Assembly (NCBI GenBank): GCA_000320545.1 | Contig: ADNK01000449.1 | Span: 1-31,616 of the forward strand | Source: Bigelowiella natans CCMP2755 | Lineage: Eukaryota; Cercozoa; Chlorarachniophyceae | DNA length: 31,616 bases | Direction: 5' to 3' | Notes under the pieces: model-generated | Database searches by the model: none | Seen by the model: the letters and a program-made list of their open reading frames with translations, nothing else | Told to the model about the DNA's origin: nothing | Position numbers and translations under genes: made by a program | In this document: one piece after another, positions 9,727-22,600 of the stretch | Layout: each line of letters opens with the position of its first letter | Numbering within the stretch: the stretch's first letter is position 1

Positions 9727-9841
9727 GAACTAAACTGTTGATAATTGACGAGAGCGAGGGTTTCATCTCTGCCCCATGACGAGGAAGTGATTCGAGTGGG
9801 GTTTTGCACTGTTTCACAAATGGTCGTCGGGAGTTCATCAT
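9680..9841 (-). other. possible uORF overlapping the FW-C78 start codon
   Basis: Two consecutive ATG codons (9839-9841 and 9836-9838) open a 53-codon frame that ends inside the FW-C78 coding region at 9680, in a different frame from the main ORF. If the transcript starts upstream of 9841, this uORF would lower translation of the protease. The transcription start is unknown. Confidence 0.25.
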
Positions 9842-10545
9842 ACTACCAACATTAGACCCTCGAAGTTTCTCGCACTGAATTCTTCCGAAACGAAGCTCCC
9901 AACTTTCACCAAAATCGACAAGCTGTTTCACGGCTGCGTCAAGGGATTCCTGCAGCCTTCCCTCGTGTCTCGGGATAACTCAAGACAAAGATCAGTGGCA
10001 CGATTTGTCTCAATCTTAATCATTCCTACCAATGGCACTTTGCAATCCTCTCTACTTTCGAGGGAATCCCTACAGTTTATATAAGATACATCTGATTTTG
10101 TTTGTCGTTTTCAAATTTTTAAAAGATCAGCTCGATTTTCTTCCGTATCAATCTTCAGACAACGTTGAAATTTAAACGAAGCGTGATCTGCCCTCGACTG
10201 AATCGGCAGAACACTGTTTAATTCAATGTTTTTTCCTCCTGCGACATGATTTCCTTCATGACGCTCCTAAAAGTTGGTATCACATCGATCTGAGTAGGCC
10301 AGGGAGCTCTATCTCAACTGTCCCCCAATCCGCCTCCCGTGGGGAACTTTTGATCCCAACGAATCCTCTCACCGACAGGGAAGGACACTGACAAGATAGA
10401 AAGTGTCCGGGCACTTGAAAGAGGGCGCTCAGATCAGTCCCGATCTCTCCCGTAGAAAACTGCTACCTTAATACATATCTGTTCCTCGTTTGCCGAGGCG
10501 GCGCCCATTATTTTACAGAGGAAATAGTGAAGAGGAGGGAGCACG
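9727..10545. promoter_or_regulatory. divergent promoter region between the FW-C78 and dynein genes
   Basis: This 819-bp head-to-head spacer must contain the 5' leaders and promoters of both genes. There is no domain-bearing ORF. I see no clear TATA box or shared motif. The dynein start context has a purine at -3 and G at +4, a favourable Kozak-like setting. Confidence 0.5.
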
Positions 10546-11805
10546 ATGGAGGAGAAGGCGGTCTCATTTACCATGGTGAGCTCTTACCTGAGCGGACTTG
10601 CCCAACTGGTTCTCTCTGTGGAACCAAAGACAATCATGGCGGCCCTTACTGATGCAGAGGCCACTGTCGACAATTTTATCCAGAAGGGCCATGTGCGGAG
10701 GCTAGCTATATCAAGAGAAGAGCGTGAGCCTGCCGATGGCCCGTGCATTACTATCCACACAGATGCTATGACCGGTGCGAGAGTAAAACGCTCGATATCT
10801 GTCATCTTCGTAAAGTGCATCCCGACACTAGAAGCGGATAAACCTCTGGGACAACAGATTTATATGTGCCAAGTGAAAGACGGAGCGCCTTACGAAGCTA
10901 TGCTAAACTTCGTGCGCCATGCATTCTTGCCGTACAGTAGATCAATCATGGCGACTGACAAGGAGGATGCGAAGGATATGACAGACTTCAACATTCTGAG
11001 AACAGTGAATAGCACATTAAGTGAGCTGGAAATTAGCTTGCTAAGATGTCAGCAAAATATTGAGATTCCGCAGATTGTCTTAGAGATTCACCCTGTAATA
11101 CAAGAAATCGTGAGCAGAAAGCCAGAAGAGGGAAAGATAACAATGGAAGACCTTCCGAAGCTTGATACCGACAAATTTCTGAATGAAATTACGAGCATGA
11201 GCGGAGACTGGAAAAAACTCATAAGCTCTGTTACGAAGCTGGACAGAGATGTTGCTTCCGGGAGTACCAAGGAGGAAATTCACTTCTGGGTGAGCATGGA
11301 TAGCACATTGAAGAACATTGACAAACAGTTGAAGAGCAGGGGGGTCGAGTTCACATTTCAGATCCTGAAACAGAACCAGAGGTATCTAGCTACGACAGGG
11401 TTCCGAGAAGAGTGCGGGCTAGATCAATGCATGGAGAAAGTACGAGTTTACACAGATATTTTGCGCGATTTTCCCATCCGTAATCTTATCGAAGCGGTAA
11501 CCATTGGCGACCTCACGAACAGTATCACTTTGGTCTTTAAGCACATAAAGAGTAAGAAGATAGCGAAGAACCAGTACCCTCTTGAACGAGCTTTGGGCCT
11601 GATACGTACCATTTCCCGTGACGTCTCTCTGCAAGTCCGCAGCCTGCTTAGCGCTAAAGACCCGATGAACCTCTCCTTTGAGGATTTCCAAAGGGTTAGT
11701 AGCATGCCATTCGTTCCGAGTAGTAGTTAGTTGTGCACAACTGCTGATCGAAATATCTTATGTTGCCTCCTTTTTGAACTGCCCAACCATAACAAATCCA
11801 TAGTT

Positions 11806-11841
<36 letters not shown>

Positions 11842-13615
11842 TAGAGAGAGAGGAAGGGGAAGGAGAAGAAAAAGACGTGCGCGCACTCTGGGCATACCTC
11901 TTCGTCCAACATCTACTGTTCACCTGCTGCTCGATATTAGTGATATTATTGGTGTGTTTTTCTTAGGTGGCGAGCGATTGCAAAAACCTTTTCCGAAAGT
12001 GGGAGCAATGTGTAGAACTGTTTATGGGGGAAGTTAGAAAGGCTAGAAGAGCGACTCGTGACGCCAGCTACGAGCACGAAACTTATCGGGAGTTCTCCAA
12101 TCTCAAGAAGCGAATTGTGGAGGTCCGGAAGATCCGAAAGGAGCACGACCAACTAATTCGGGTCATTGACTCGACGCTAAAGGAAGACCAAATTGTCCGC
12201 CAGTCCTCCTTGAAGCAGATTGATGACGCCTACGAATTCCTGAAAGGGGTGCTACTATTACTATTTCTAAGACAGTGCTACCTATTTTTAAAAAGTTCCT
12301 TGCAAAAAAATGACAACAATAGTGCTCTCATGCTGCATGCACTATCCGACTACCTACTATTAAACAGGTTCCCACTATGGACACCTCGAAGGAGGTCAAT
12401 GACGGTTGGAAGTTGGCTGTTCGCAACTACAACGCCAAGATCGAGTACGTAGAGGCGGAGCTTGAAGAGAGGATCCGAAGCCTTCTTGATAAGGCGAAAG
12501 GTAAAATCCGTTTTGTGCCTCATTTTCATAGTCGCTCTCGCCCTCAATGCCCCCCCCCCCCCCCCCCCCAATACACAGGAGACGCAAACGAGATGTTCCG
12601 AGTGTGCTCGAAGTTCAACGATCTGTTTGTAAGGCCAAGAATCCAGGCTGCTATCCGTTCCTACCAGCAGCCTCTCATCGAAACTGTCAAAGCTGGAATT
12701 AACACCCTGCACGACAAGTTCAAGATTCAGTACAGCCGCAGCGAAGCTTCCCGCATGAGCCGCCTTCATGACTTGCCGCCAGTTTCTGGAGCCATCATCT
12801 GGTTGCGACAAATTGAGAGGCAGCTCAAACTTTACATGAAGAAGGTCCAGCGCGCGCGCACGCACACACACACACACACACGCGCGCGCGTACACAGAAA
12901 CACATTTGTATAAATATATGTATAGATATATTATATAGTATACCTACTTGTATCTAAATATGTGTTTGCGTCCTTGATTTAATCATTTAATCATGCAAAT
13001 GTGTTCATTTTTAATATAAATCCACGTGTGCATTGACGTGCGCGTGTGTGTTTGTGTGTGTATGCTTTAGGTTGAGGACATCCTCGGCAAGAAATGGCAT
13101 CATCACGTCGAGGGAAAGAATCTGAGAAGGATTTACGACATCTTCAGGAAGAAACTAGAGACTGCGATCCAGAGAGACCAGCTGGAGGGATGGATCAGAA
13201 GGTGGAAGAAGCCGGCCTCCTCGCAAGCCTCTCAGGGCGTGGTCTTCAAGATCGACGAGATCAACGAACAGCCCATGCTCGCCGTTAATTTTGACAAGAA
13301 GCTTATCACACTGTTCAAAGAGGTCGGTGGGAGACGGGAATGATGATTAGAATAACCCCTGGACGACGATGCCCATCGTTGCTCATGTGCGTTGGCGGCC
13401 TATCTGCACGGACTGTGTTGAATGCCTTTGTGATGATAACTAGGTGCGAAATCTGTCGAATATCCCTAACGTGAGGGTGCCCTATGAGATCCAGATTCAG
13501 GCGAACGAAGCAAAGATGAAGTACCCCTTCGCCGTAAGATTGGAAGAGGTTTGGATTTTTTTTTTAAGTTTGTGGACGAAGAAGACATATGGCTGATGCT
13601 CTTTTTCGACCTCGA

Positions 13616-13661
<46 letters not shown>

Positions 13662-16600
13662 GCTTGCGACTACTACTATTATTACACCACTACCACTACT
13701 ACTACTACCACTGCTACTGCTGCTACTATAACTGCTCTTCTATTTGTCCGCACCCCGCCCCCACCACCACCAGGTTCTCAGAATATACAATCGCACATGC
13801 GCTCGCATAAACAAGTACCCATTGCTCGAGCCCATGGTCGCCCGGATGAAGAAGAAGGTCCAGGACACCATCTACCGAGGGGTTGGAGATGGCTACCACT
13901 GGACGAGCGAAAAGCTCAAACCCTTCGTCTCCAGCCTCGGTTCGCTCACCCAGGTCTTCCAGGACAACGTGGACAACCTCATCACCAAGGGGGCGCAGGT
14001 CAAGGAAGCCATCCTCAAGCTGACGAAGGTCGACCCGGAGCCGAAGGCGCTCGAAGGCGTCGTGCAAGAGATCCAGAGCTCCGTCGACTACCTGGAGAAG
14101 AACGGTTACTCAAACCTAGGGCACTACGTCAGCGAGCTCGACGAGCAGCTGGAGAATATCCTCGCCAAACGCCTCAAGCAGCTGATAAAGCAGTGGATGG
14201 AGGGCGTCGACATCCCCTTCGACAAGCTCAAGGAGATGGAGATTAAGGCGGCTGTGAGCGAGACGGAGGAGGAGGACGCTCACATGGTAAAGACTCGGCA
14301 GCTGCTGAAGATCATGTCCGCAGAACTCAAGGATCCGATAGAGCACGAAATCAACCTGCGCAGCAACGTGCTCAGCCTCGAGCCTCCGATGCAAACGGCG
14401 CGTCTACGTCTTTGCCAGTCTCTGAACCACGTGGTCAGTGTCATCTGCAGCCTCCCCCGTATCAACTGCTGGTCTACGAAGTCCATGAAGACCGATATGA
14501 CAAAGAGCGAGCAGCTTCGAACGCTGACGTACAGCACCTCCCTGGAAAAGATCGTCACCGACGATATCAATGCGTGCATGGAGAGGATCGAGGGCATCAT
14601 GATCCATGCAGAAGAATACGTTTCGAAGTGGCTGCAGTACCAGGCGCTCTGGGATATGGACGTTGATATGATTTTGAAGGAGGTGCAAGGCAATGTGCAT
14701 TGCTGGGAGGACCTCCTGCGCGACATGAAGGTCTCTCGTAGGGCGTTTGAGAGCTCGGGAAGGCTGCAGCAGCACTTTGGGCCCATAGTTATAAAGTACG
14801 GCACCGTGCAGCAGAGGGTTGTCAACAAAGTCGACAGCTGGCACAAGACCATCATCGGAAACTTCGCCAATGTGCTCGGAACGATGATGCGCAAGTCCTT
14901 TGCACTCACGAGCGAGGGGCGCAAGAAGATGGAGGACCTCACGATGGACTTCAAGTCGACGGAGGAGCTTATTGCCAACGTCACGATCTTGCAGAAGCTC
15001 AAGAACGATTCCGTGGCTCTGGAGAAGGATATCAAGGCTCAGGTTGGAGTGGAGAAAATGCTTGAGAGGCAACGCTTTATCTTCCCAGCGAATTGGTTGT
15101 ACAGTGACGGCATGATTGGCGAGTGGACATCCTACCAGCAGATCTTAAGAATGAAGTTAAGCTTGCTGTCACATAAAACTCCTATGCTCCAAAAGAGTAT
15201 CACAGACGAAGACATAAAGATTACGGCCAAGATCAAAGACTTCATCAGCTCATGGAAAGACAAGAGGCCCGTCGAGGGTAATTTAGACTTCAGAAACGTC
15301 ATCAAGTCGCTCACGTTGTTCCAGTCGAGCCTCACAGGGCTTGAGAAGGAGCTCGGGGATATCGAAAACGCGAAGCAGGCGCTCGAAATGCCTGTGAGGG
15401 CCGAAAAGGCTCTTGCCCCGGTGAAGGAAGAGATTCTAGGACTGCAGGAGGTCTGGGAGCATCTCGGAAAGATTTGGGAAGCTTTAGAAGCTCTCGGCGA
15501 GAAAAGTTTCCAGAGCGTCCGTCCTGAGGCCGTTCGCGGAGAACTCAAGCGAATGCAAGGGTCCCTGTCGAACCTCTCGGGTGAGATGAGATCCTATGAT
15601 GCCTTCGATTTCCTCAAAAAGCAGCTTGAAAGCTACCAAAAACTCTACGTCCACTTCGTGACGCTGCGCTCTCCCGTGCTCCGAAAGAAACATCAGCGTC
15701 AAGTCTTGAAGGAGCTGCGGATAACTAAAATATGGGAGCATCTGACCGTGATGGACCTTTGGAAGGCCGACCTCCAAAGGCACAAGGAGGCCCTCCTCGC
15801 CATCCAAGAGACAGCACAGGGAGAATCGGCTCTGGAGGAGTATCTTGCAACGGTTGCCACGGCGTGGGAGGAAACCAAGTTTATACTCGCCGAGTACGAC
15901 CGAAAGTGCTACCTCATCCGCAACTGGAACGACATGTTCAAGCAGCTCACGGAGCATCTCACGGATCTCGCATCCATGCGCCAATCCCCTTTCTTCAAGG
16001 TCTTCGAGCGGGAAGCGCTCAGGTGGGAGCAAACCCTGAACCTCGCGCAGGAGATTCTCGAGGTATTCTCGGAGGTGCAACGCAGGTGGATCTACCTGGA
16101 AGGCATATTCTCCAGCAGCGTGGACGTCCAGACGCAGCTGGCTTTTCAGTACCGAAGGTTCAAGACTTTCGATCGTGAGTTCGTGCGGCTAATGCGCGAG
16201 ATCAAGCTCGAGTCCTCGACGCTGTACTGGTTTAGCCAGGAGCGCGCGCTGCTGCCCCGCCTCGAGCAGTACCGGGACATCCTGACGACCATCCAGAAGG
16301 CCCTCGGTGTGTACCTTGAAAAGCAGAGATCGCAGTTCCCCCGCTTCTATTTTGTGGGCGATGATGATTTGCTGGAGATAATCGGGAATGCCAAAGATCC
16401 CCTCAAGGTCATGCGCCATCTACCGAAGATGTTCGCGGGCATCACCTCCCTCACCCTTGAAGACAAGAACGTGGTTGTAGGAATGAATTCGAGGGAGGGG
16501 GAGCAGGTAAGCTTCGAGAAGAAGATTAGTGTGTCGCAGTGCAAGACCGTCCACGAATGGCTTCGAAAGGTTGAGAACGAGATGAAAACAACGCTAGCGG

Positions 16601-19600
16601 GGAAGATCGGGAATTGCGTGATGCTGGCCAAGCAGTTCGCTGAGAAGGCTGACGAAGACATGCTTTGCAAATGGGTCGAGCCGTCGCCAGCACAGGCAGT
16701 GCTTCTTAGCTCGCAGGTCGGATGGTCAGCAGCGGTCGAATCCGCCCTTGCTAGCGCACCTTCGAAGAGAGACAGAAACGCCTCTGGGATGGCGCTCAAG
16801 CCCTGCCTGGAGCAGAAGGAGCAACTCGTCAAGCTCATGGCTGAGAAGATTCTCGCTCCGATGAAACCGGAGATCAGGAAGAAGTACGAGCAGCTCATCA
16901 CCGAGGTCGTGCACCAAAGAGATGTAATCCGGTTGCTGATCGAGTGCGGGGTGTGCTCCGAGAGCGACTTCGAGTGGCTCGCCAACCTACGATACGCTTG
17001 GGATATGGAGACGAAGGACTACAGTGAGAAACTACAGATCAAGATCGCCCGTGCCCAATTCACCTACGGATTCGAGTACCTAGGGGTCGGCGAAAGGCTG
17101 GTCCAAACGCCGCTCACAGACCGCTGCTACCTGACTCTATGCGAGGCCCTCCACATGCGAATGGGCGGGAATCCGTTTGGCCCCGCTGGAACGGGAAAGA
17201 CAGAGAGTGTGAAAATGCTTGGAACGCAGCTCGGTCTCTTCGTGCTTGTGTTCTGCTGTGATGAGTCCTTCGATCTCGCCGCCATGGGGCGCATCTTCGT
17301 TGGGCTGTGCCAGTGCGGGGCTTGGGGATGCTTCGACGAGTTCAATCGCCTGGAGGAGCGCATCCTCTCCGCCGTCTCGCAGCAGATCCAGATCATCCAA
17401 GAGGGCCTGAAGCAGGAGGCTGAGTTTATCTTCCTCGGCGAGGACAAGAAAGTCCAGCTCAACAACAAGATGGGCATCTTCGTAACGATGAACCCTGGCT
17501 ACGCGGGGCGGTCCAACCTTCCCGATAACCTCAAGCAGTTGTTCCGTGGCATGGCCATGATGAGGCCCGATCGAAACCTAATTGCCCAGGTGACTCTCTA
17601 CTCCCAGGGATTCAGAACCGCGGAGTTCTTGTCGCCGAAGATCGTGTTGCTCTTTGAGCTTTGCAAAGACCAGCTCTCAAGCCAGAGCCATTACGATTTC
17701 GGCCTGCGATCCCTGAAGAGCGTGCTGCGCTCCGCGGGAGGTCTCAAGCGCAAAGACATCGCCGCCTCCCAGCACGGCGAGAACCCGGATTGGAAGGAGA
17801 TTGAGCAAAACCTGCTCGTGAAGAGTATGTGCATGACCGTGGTGCCCAAACTCATATCTCAAGATCTTGGGCTGTTCAAGAACCTGCTTCGTGCAGTCTT
17901 CCCGAGCTCCCATCTGTTGCCTCCGAACGTCGAGAAGATCCGCGAGGCCGTCATCGAGATTTGCAAAGAGAAGCAGCTTCTCCCGACCGACGCGTGGATG
18001 ACGAAGATCATGGAATTGAATCAAGTGCAGAGTATCAATCACGGGGTCATTCTTGTTGGCCCGTCGGGAACGGGCAAGTCTTCCGCTTGGAGAGTCCTTC
18101 TCGAGGCCCTCGAGCGGGTTGACGAGACCAAGCAGAAGAGCAAGTTCCACATTATCGACCCGAAGGCCATTTCCAAAGACGAGTTGTATGGCACCCTCGA
18201 CGCCACCACTTTGGAGTGGACAAACGGGGTGTTCACGTTCATCCTGAGGAAGATTCTGGATGATGTGCGGGATGATGACGCCCGTCACTGGATCATCTTT
18301 GATGGGGACGTGGACCCAGAATGGGCTGAAAACCTCAATAGCGTCCTGGATGACAACAAGCTGTTGACACTGCCAAACGGGGAGCGCCTTATGCTGAGCG
18401 ATAACATTCGAATCATATTTGAGGTGAAGGATCTCAACTATGCAACGCCAGCCACCGTGAGCCGATGTGGGATGGTGTGGTTCAGCGAGGAAATTGTGAC
18501 AACCAACATGATCTGCAGCAACCTATTGCAGAAATTGTCGACGCAACCCATTAGTGGCGTGCCTGATACCGTGCGAAAGCGCTGGAGTAACGTCCAGCGG
18601 GAGTGCTGCTCGATTGTCAAATCTGAATTGCGCATTAAAGTGGTGGAAGACTGCAAGACATTGAACGACCTCTCAGAGCAGGACAGCCCATACATCGATC
18701 ACATCTATGATTACTGCAAGGCCCAAGCCAACATCATGCCCCTCGAGAGGATGCAAGGCTTGGGAACGCTCTTTTCTCTCTTGTCTGGGGGGATCTCACG
18801 GGTGATTCTTTACAACGACACGCATCCTGATTTCCCGCTGAACAAAGTGCAGATTGAGAAGTTCATGAAGCGGTACATTGTAATGGCCGTCTTGTGGGCG
18901 TTTGGAGGAGCCATGTCTCTCGCGGATCGAAACGCCTTCTGCAGACATCTTCCCACACTCACCAACGAGGCGCTGCCGCCCCTGGATGAAAAGTCTGTCG
19001 AGAGCGGACTCGGCGGGCCCCTGATCGACTTCGACGTCCGTGCTGACTCTGGGGAGTGGGAGAAGTGGAGCGAGCACATCGGCCAGGTCGAGCTCGAGCC
19101 ACAGAACATCCCCAAGCCCGATGTTGTGATAGAGACTGTGGACACATATCGACACTCGGTGATCATTCGCGACGTGGTACTCGACCACCGACCCTTGATC
19201 CTCTGTGGCCCGCCAGGCTCAGGGAAGTCCATGACCTTGACAGCTGTGCTCCGTGCTCTTCCCAACTTCGAGCTGGTGACGCTCAACTTCTCCTCGTCCA
19301 CCGATCCGGCGCTCTTGAGGAAAACCCTCAATCATCACTGCCAGGTACAGAGGACCTCCAGAGGACACGTCATGAGCCCAATCCAGCAGGACAAGCGCCT
19401 GGTGATCTTCTGCGATGAGATCAACCTTCCTGAGACGGATGGTTACAACACACAGGCTGTGATCACCTTTCTTCGGCAGATTCTCGAGCACGGAGGCTTC
19501 TGGGACGCCAAAGAGCTCGTCTGGATCACCCTAGAACGGGTACAGATCATCGGAGCGTGCAACCCTCCAACGGACGCGGGACGCGTGCCGATGACACCCC

Positions 19601-22600
19601 GTTTCTTACGTCACACAATGGTGCTCTTCGTCGACTTCCCTGCCCCTGATTCCCTGAAGCAGATCTACGGTACGTTCAACAGGGCCCTCGTCAAGAACCA
19701 TCGCGCGCTCAAGGCGTACGCCGGAGCGATCACAGATGCCATGGTCAGCTTCTACCGTGAGTCCCAGAGCCACTTCACCCCCGACGTGCAGCCCCACTAC
19801 ATCTACAGCCCCCGTGAGCTCAGCCGCTGGGTGCGAGCGATGTACGAGGCGATGCACCCAGAGAAACTGCAGGGCCACACCTTGCTGCCTGAAGACCTTG
19901 TGAGACTGTTCGCCCACGAAGCCCTGAGGTTATTCCAGGACAGGCTCGTGGAGAAAGCGGAGCGGGAGTGGACTGACGAGAAGCTCAATGCGGTTATACT
20001 CAAGAACTTCCCTGGCGTCGACCTAGCCCGCGCTCTAAGGCGCCCCATCCTCTTCAGTGAGTGGCTGAATAAGAGGTACGTGAGCGTGGACCAAGAGAAT
20101 CTGCGCAAGCATGTGGTGGCCAGGCTCCACACGTTCAACGAAGAGGAGTTGGACGTTAAGCTGGTCATCTTCGACGAGGTGCTGGAGCACATCCTCCGCA
20201 TCGACCGGGTGCTGCGCCAGCCGCTGGGCCATCTCCTGTTGGTAGGGGCGTCTGGCTCTGGGAAAACCATCCTCTCCAAGTTTGTGTCGTGGATGAACGG
20301 GATGAAGGTGTTCCAGCTCAAAGTGCACAAGCACTACAGCACGAAGGACTTCGACGAGGATCTCAGAGGGGTGCTGATCCGCTCTGGATGCAAGCACGAG
20401 AAGATTTGCTTCATCTTCGACGAGAGCAACGTGCTGGACACCGCGTTCCTGGAAAGAATGAACGCCCTGCTCGCAAGCGGGGAGGTACCCGGTCTCTTCG
20501 AGGACACAGATTACAAGAATCTAATGCAGGAGTGCCGAGAGATGGGCAAGCGCGAAGGGAAGGTCCTTGGCTCCGATGAGGAGCGATATAAGCGTTTCTG
20601 TGCGAACGTGCAGCGCAACCTGCACATCGTCTTTACGATGAACCCTTCCAACGAGGACTTCAGTAATCGATCTGCTACCTCGCCGGCTCTGTTCAATCGT
20701 TGTGTGATTGACTGGTTCGGAGAGTGGTCCGATAAGGCCCTTTACCAAGTCGGATTTGATTTCACGAAGAACCTTGACTTAGGAGACGCTGTTGATGTTG
20801 AAGATGATATCGGCGGGGAGGGCCACGACTCCAAGCTTGGCATGTTGCAGGCGAGATCGGGATCCCAAAGAGATTCCGTCGTCCAAACTATGGTTTTCAT
20901 CCACGAGAGCGTCCAAAATGCAATGGAGCAGCTCGCGAAGGCACGGAATGGGCGATCCACGTTCGTGACTCCACGTCATTATCTCGACTTCATCAAACAC
21001 TACAAGAAGCTCTTTTTGGAGAAGAGGGAGGAATTCGAAGAGCAGCAGGTGCACCTGCGAAACGGGTTGAAGAAGCTCGCTCAGACGGAAGAGACGGTAG
21101 GTACCATGCGTGCCGAGCTGAACATTAAGAATCAGGAGTTGCAGGAGAAGGAGAGGGAAGCCAAGGAGAAGATGGCACAGATCCAGCAGGATAGCATCGA
21201 AGCTGAAAACCAAAAGCAGGCCTCGCTGAAAATCAAGAAAGAGCAGGAGGCCCAGGACAAGATTATAAGCGAGAGGAAGGCGAAGGTTGAGGCAGGCCTG
21301 GCCAACGCCATTCCTATGATCGAAGCAGCCAAGCATAGCGTCCGTTCCATCGAACGGAAGTACCTCGATGAGGTGAAGAACCTCCGCAGTCCTCCGGCCC
21401 TGGTGAAGCTGGGCATGGAGCCTGTCATCATGATGGTCACGGGGAGCACCACCAAGGTCGACTGGCAGACCGTCCGCAGAACCGTTGGCAAGACCGACTT
21501 CATTCCGAAGATCCTCGCCTTCGACTCTCGGAGCTTGAGCGAGAAGGTGGCGCGGTACATAAAGAAGCACTACCTCTCGGATGACAACTTCACTTACGAG
21601 AAGATCTCGCGGGCGTCGCAGGCGTGCGGGCCCCTAGTGAAATGGGTGAGCTCCCAGATCACCTTCTGCGAGATCCTGAACCAGGTCGCGCCAATGGAGA
21701 AAGAGCTGAAGGAGCTCGAGGGAAAGAGCGAGGTCCTCAGTGGCCAGCAGGAGAAGGTGCAGATACTGCTAGATAGCCTCACGTCGAGGCTGAAAGGTCT
21801 ATCTGACGAGTACAAGGTGCTGATTAGCGAGGCAGCTCGCATCGAAGACCAGCTCAAGAATGTCCAGGTCAAGGTCGACAGGTCGGTGAAGCTCCTCGCG
21901 AACCTGAGCTCGGAGAAGGATCGGTGGACGGCGGACAGCAAGGAGTATGAGAAACAAATCTCGACGCTGGTCGGCGACTCGCTCCTGGCGGCAGCCTTCC
22001 TAGCTTACATCGGGTACTTCAACCAGGGCTACCGCGAACGGCTGTTCGACATGTGGACCGACTACCTCAACGACTTCAAGGTGGAGACCAAGGTCAACCT
22101 TAGCGTCATCGAGTATCTGTCCAAGCCTAGCCAGCGCCTGGAGTGGCAGGCGCACAGGCTCCCAAACGACACGCTCTGCTTCGAGAATGCCATCATGATG
22201 ACGCGCTTCAACAGGTATCCGCTCATCATCGACCCCTCGGGACAAGCCGTCTCGCACTTGCTAGATTTCTTTAATAACAACAAGAATTCTAAGCGAAAGA
22301 TGATCCGAACGTCATTCCTGGACCCCGCGTTCCTCAAGTGCCTGGAGAGCGCTCTGCGGTTCGGAAACGCGCTGCTCGTCGAGGACGTCGAGAACATCGA
22401 CCCCGTTTTGAACTCGGTGCTCAACCGCGAAATCTTCAAGTCGGGCGGGCGGATCATGATAACCGTCGGTGCGAAAGAGATCGACTTCTCCCCTCACTTC
22501 ACAATCTTCCTCTCCACGCGCGACCCCTCGTGCCATTTCACGCCGGATCTATGCTCCCGCGTGACGTTCGTCAACTTCTCGGCCACGCAAGCATCCCTGG

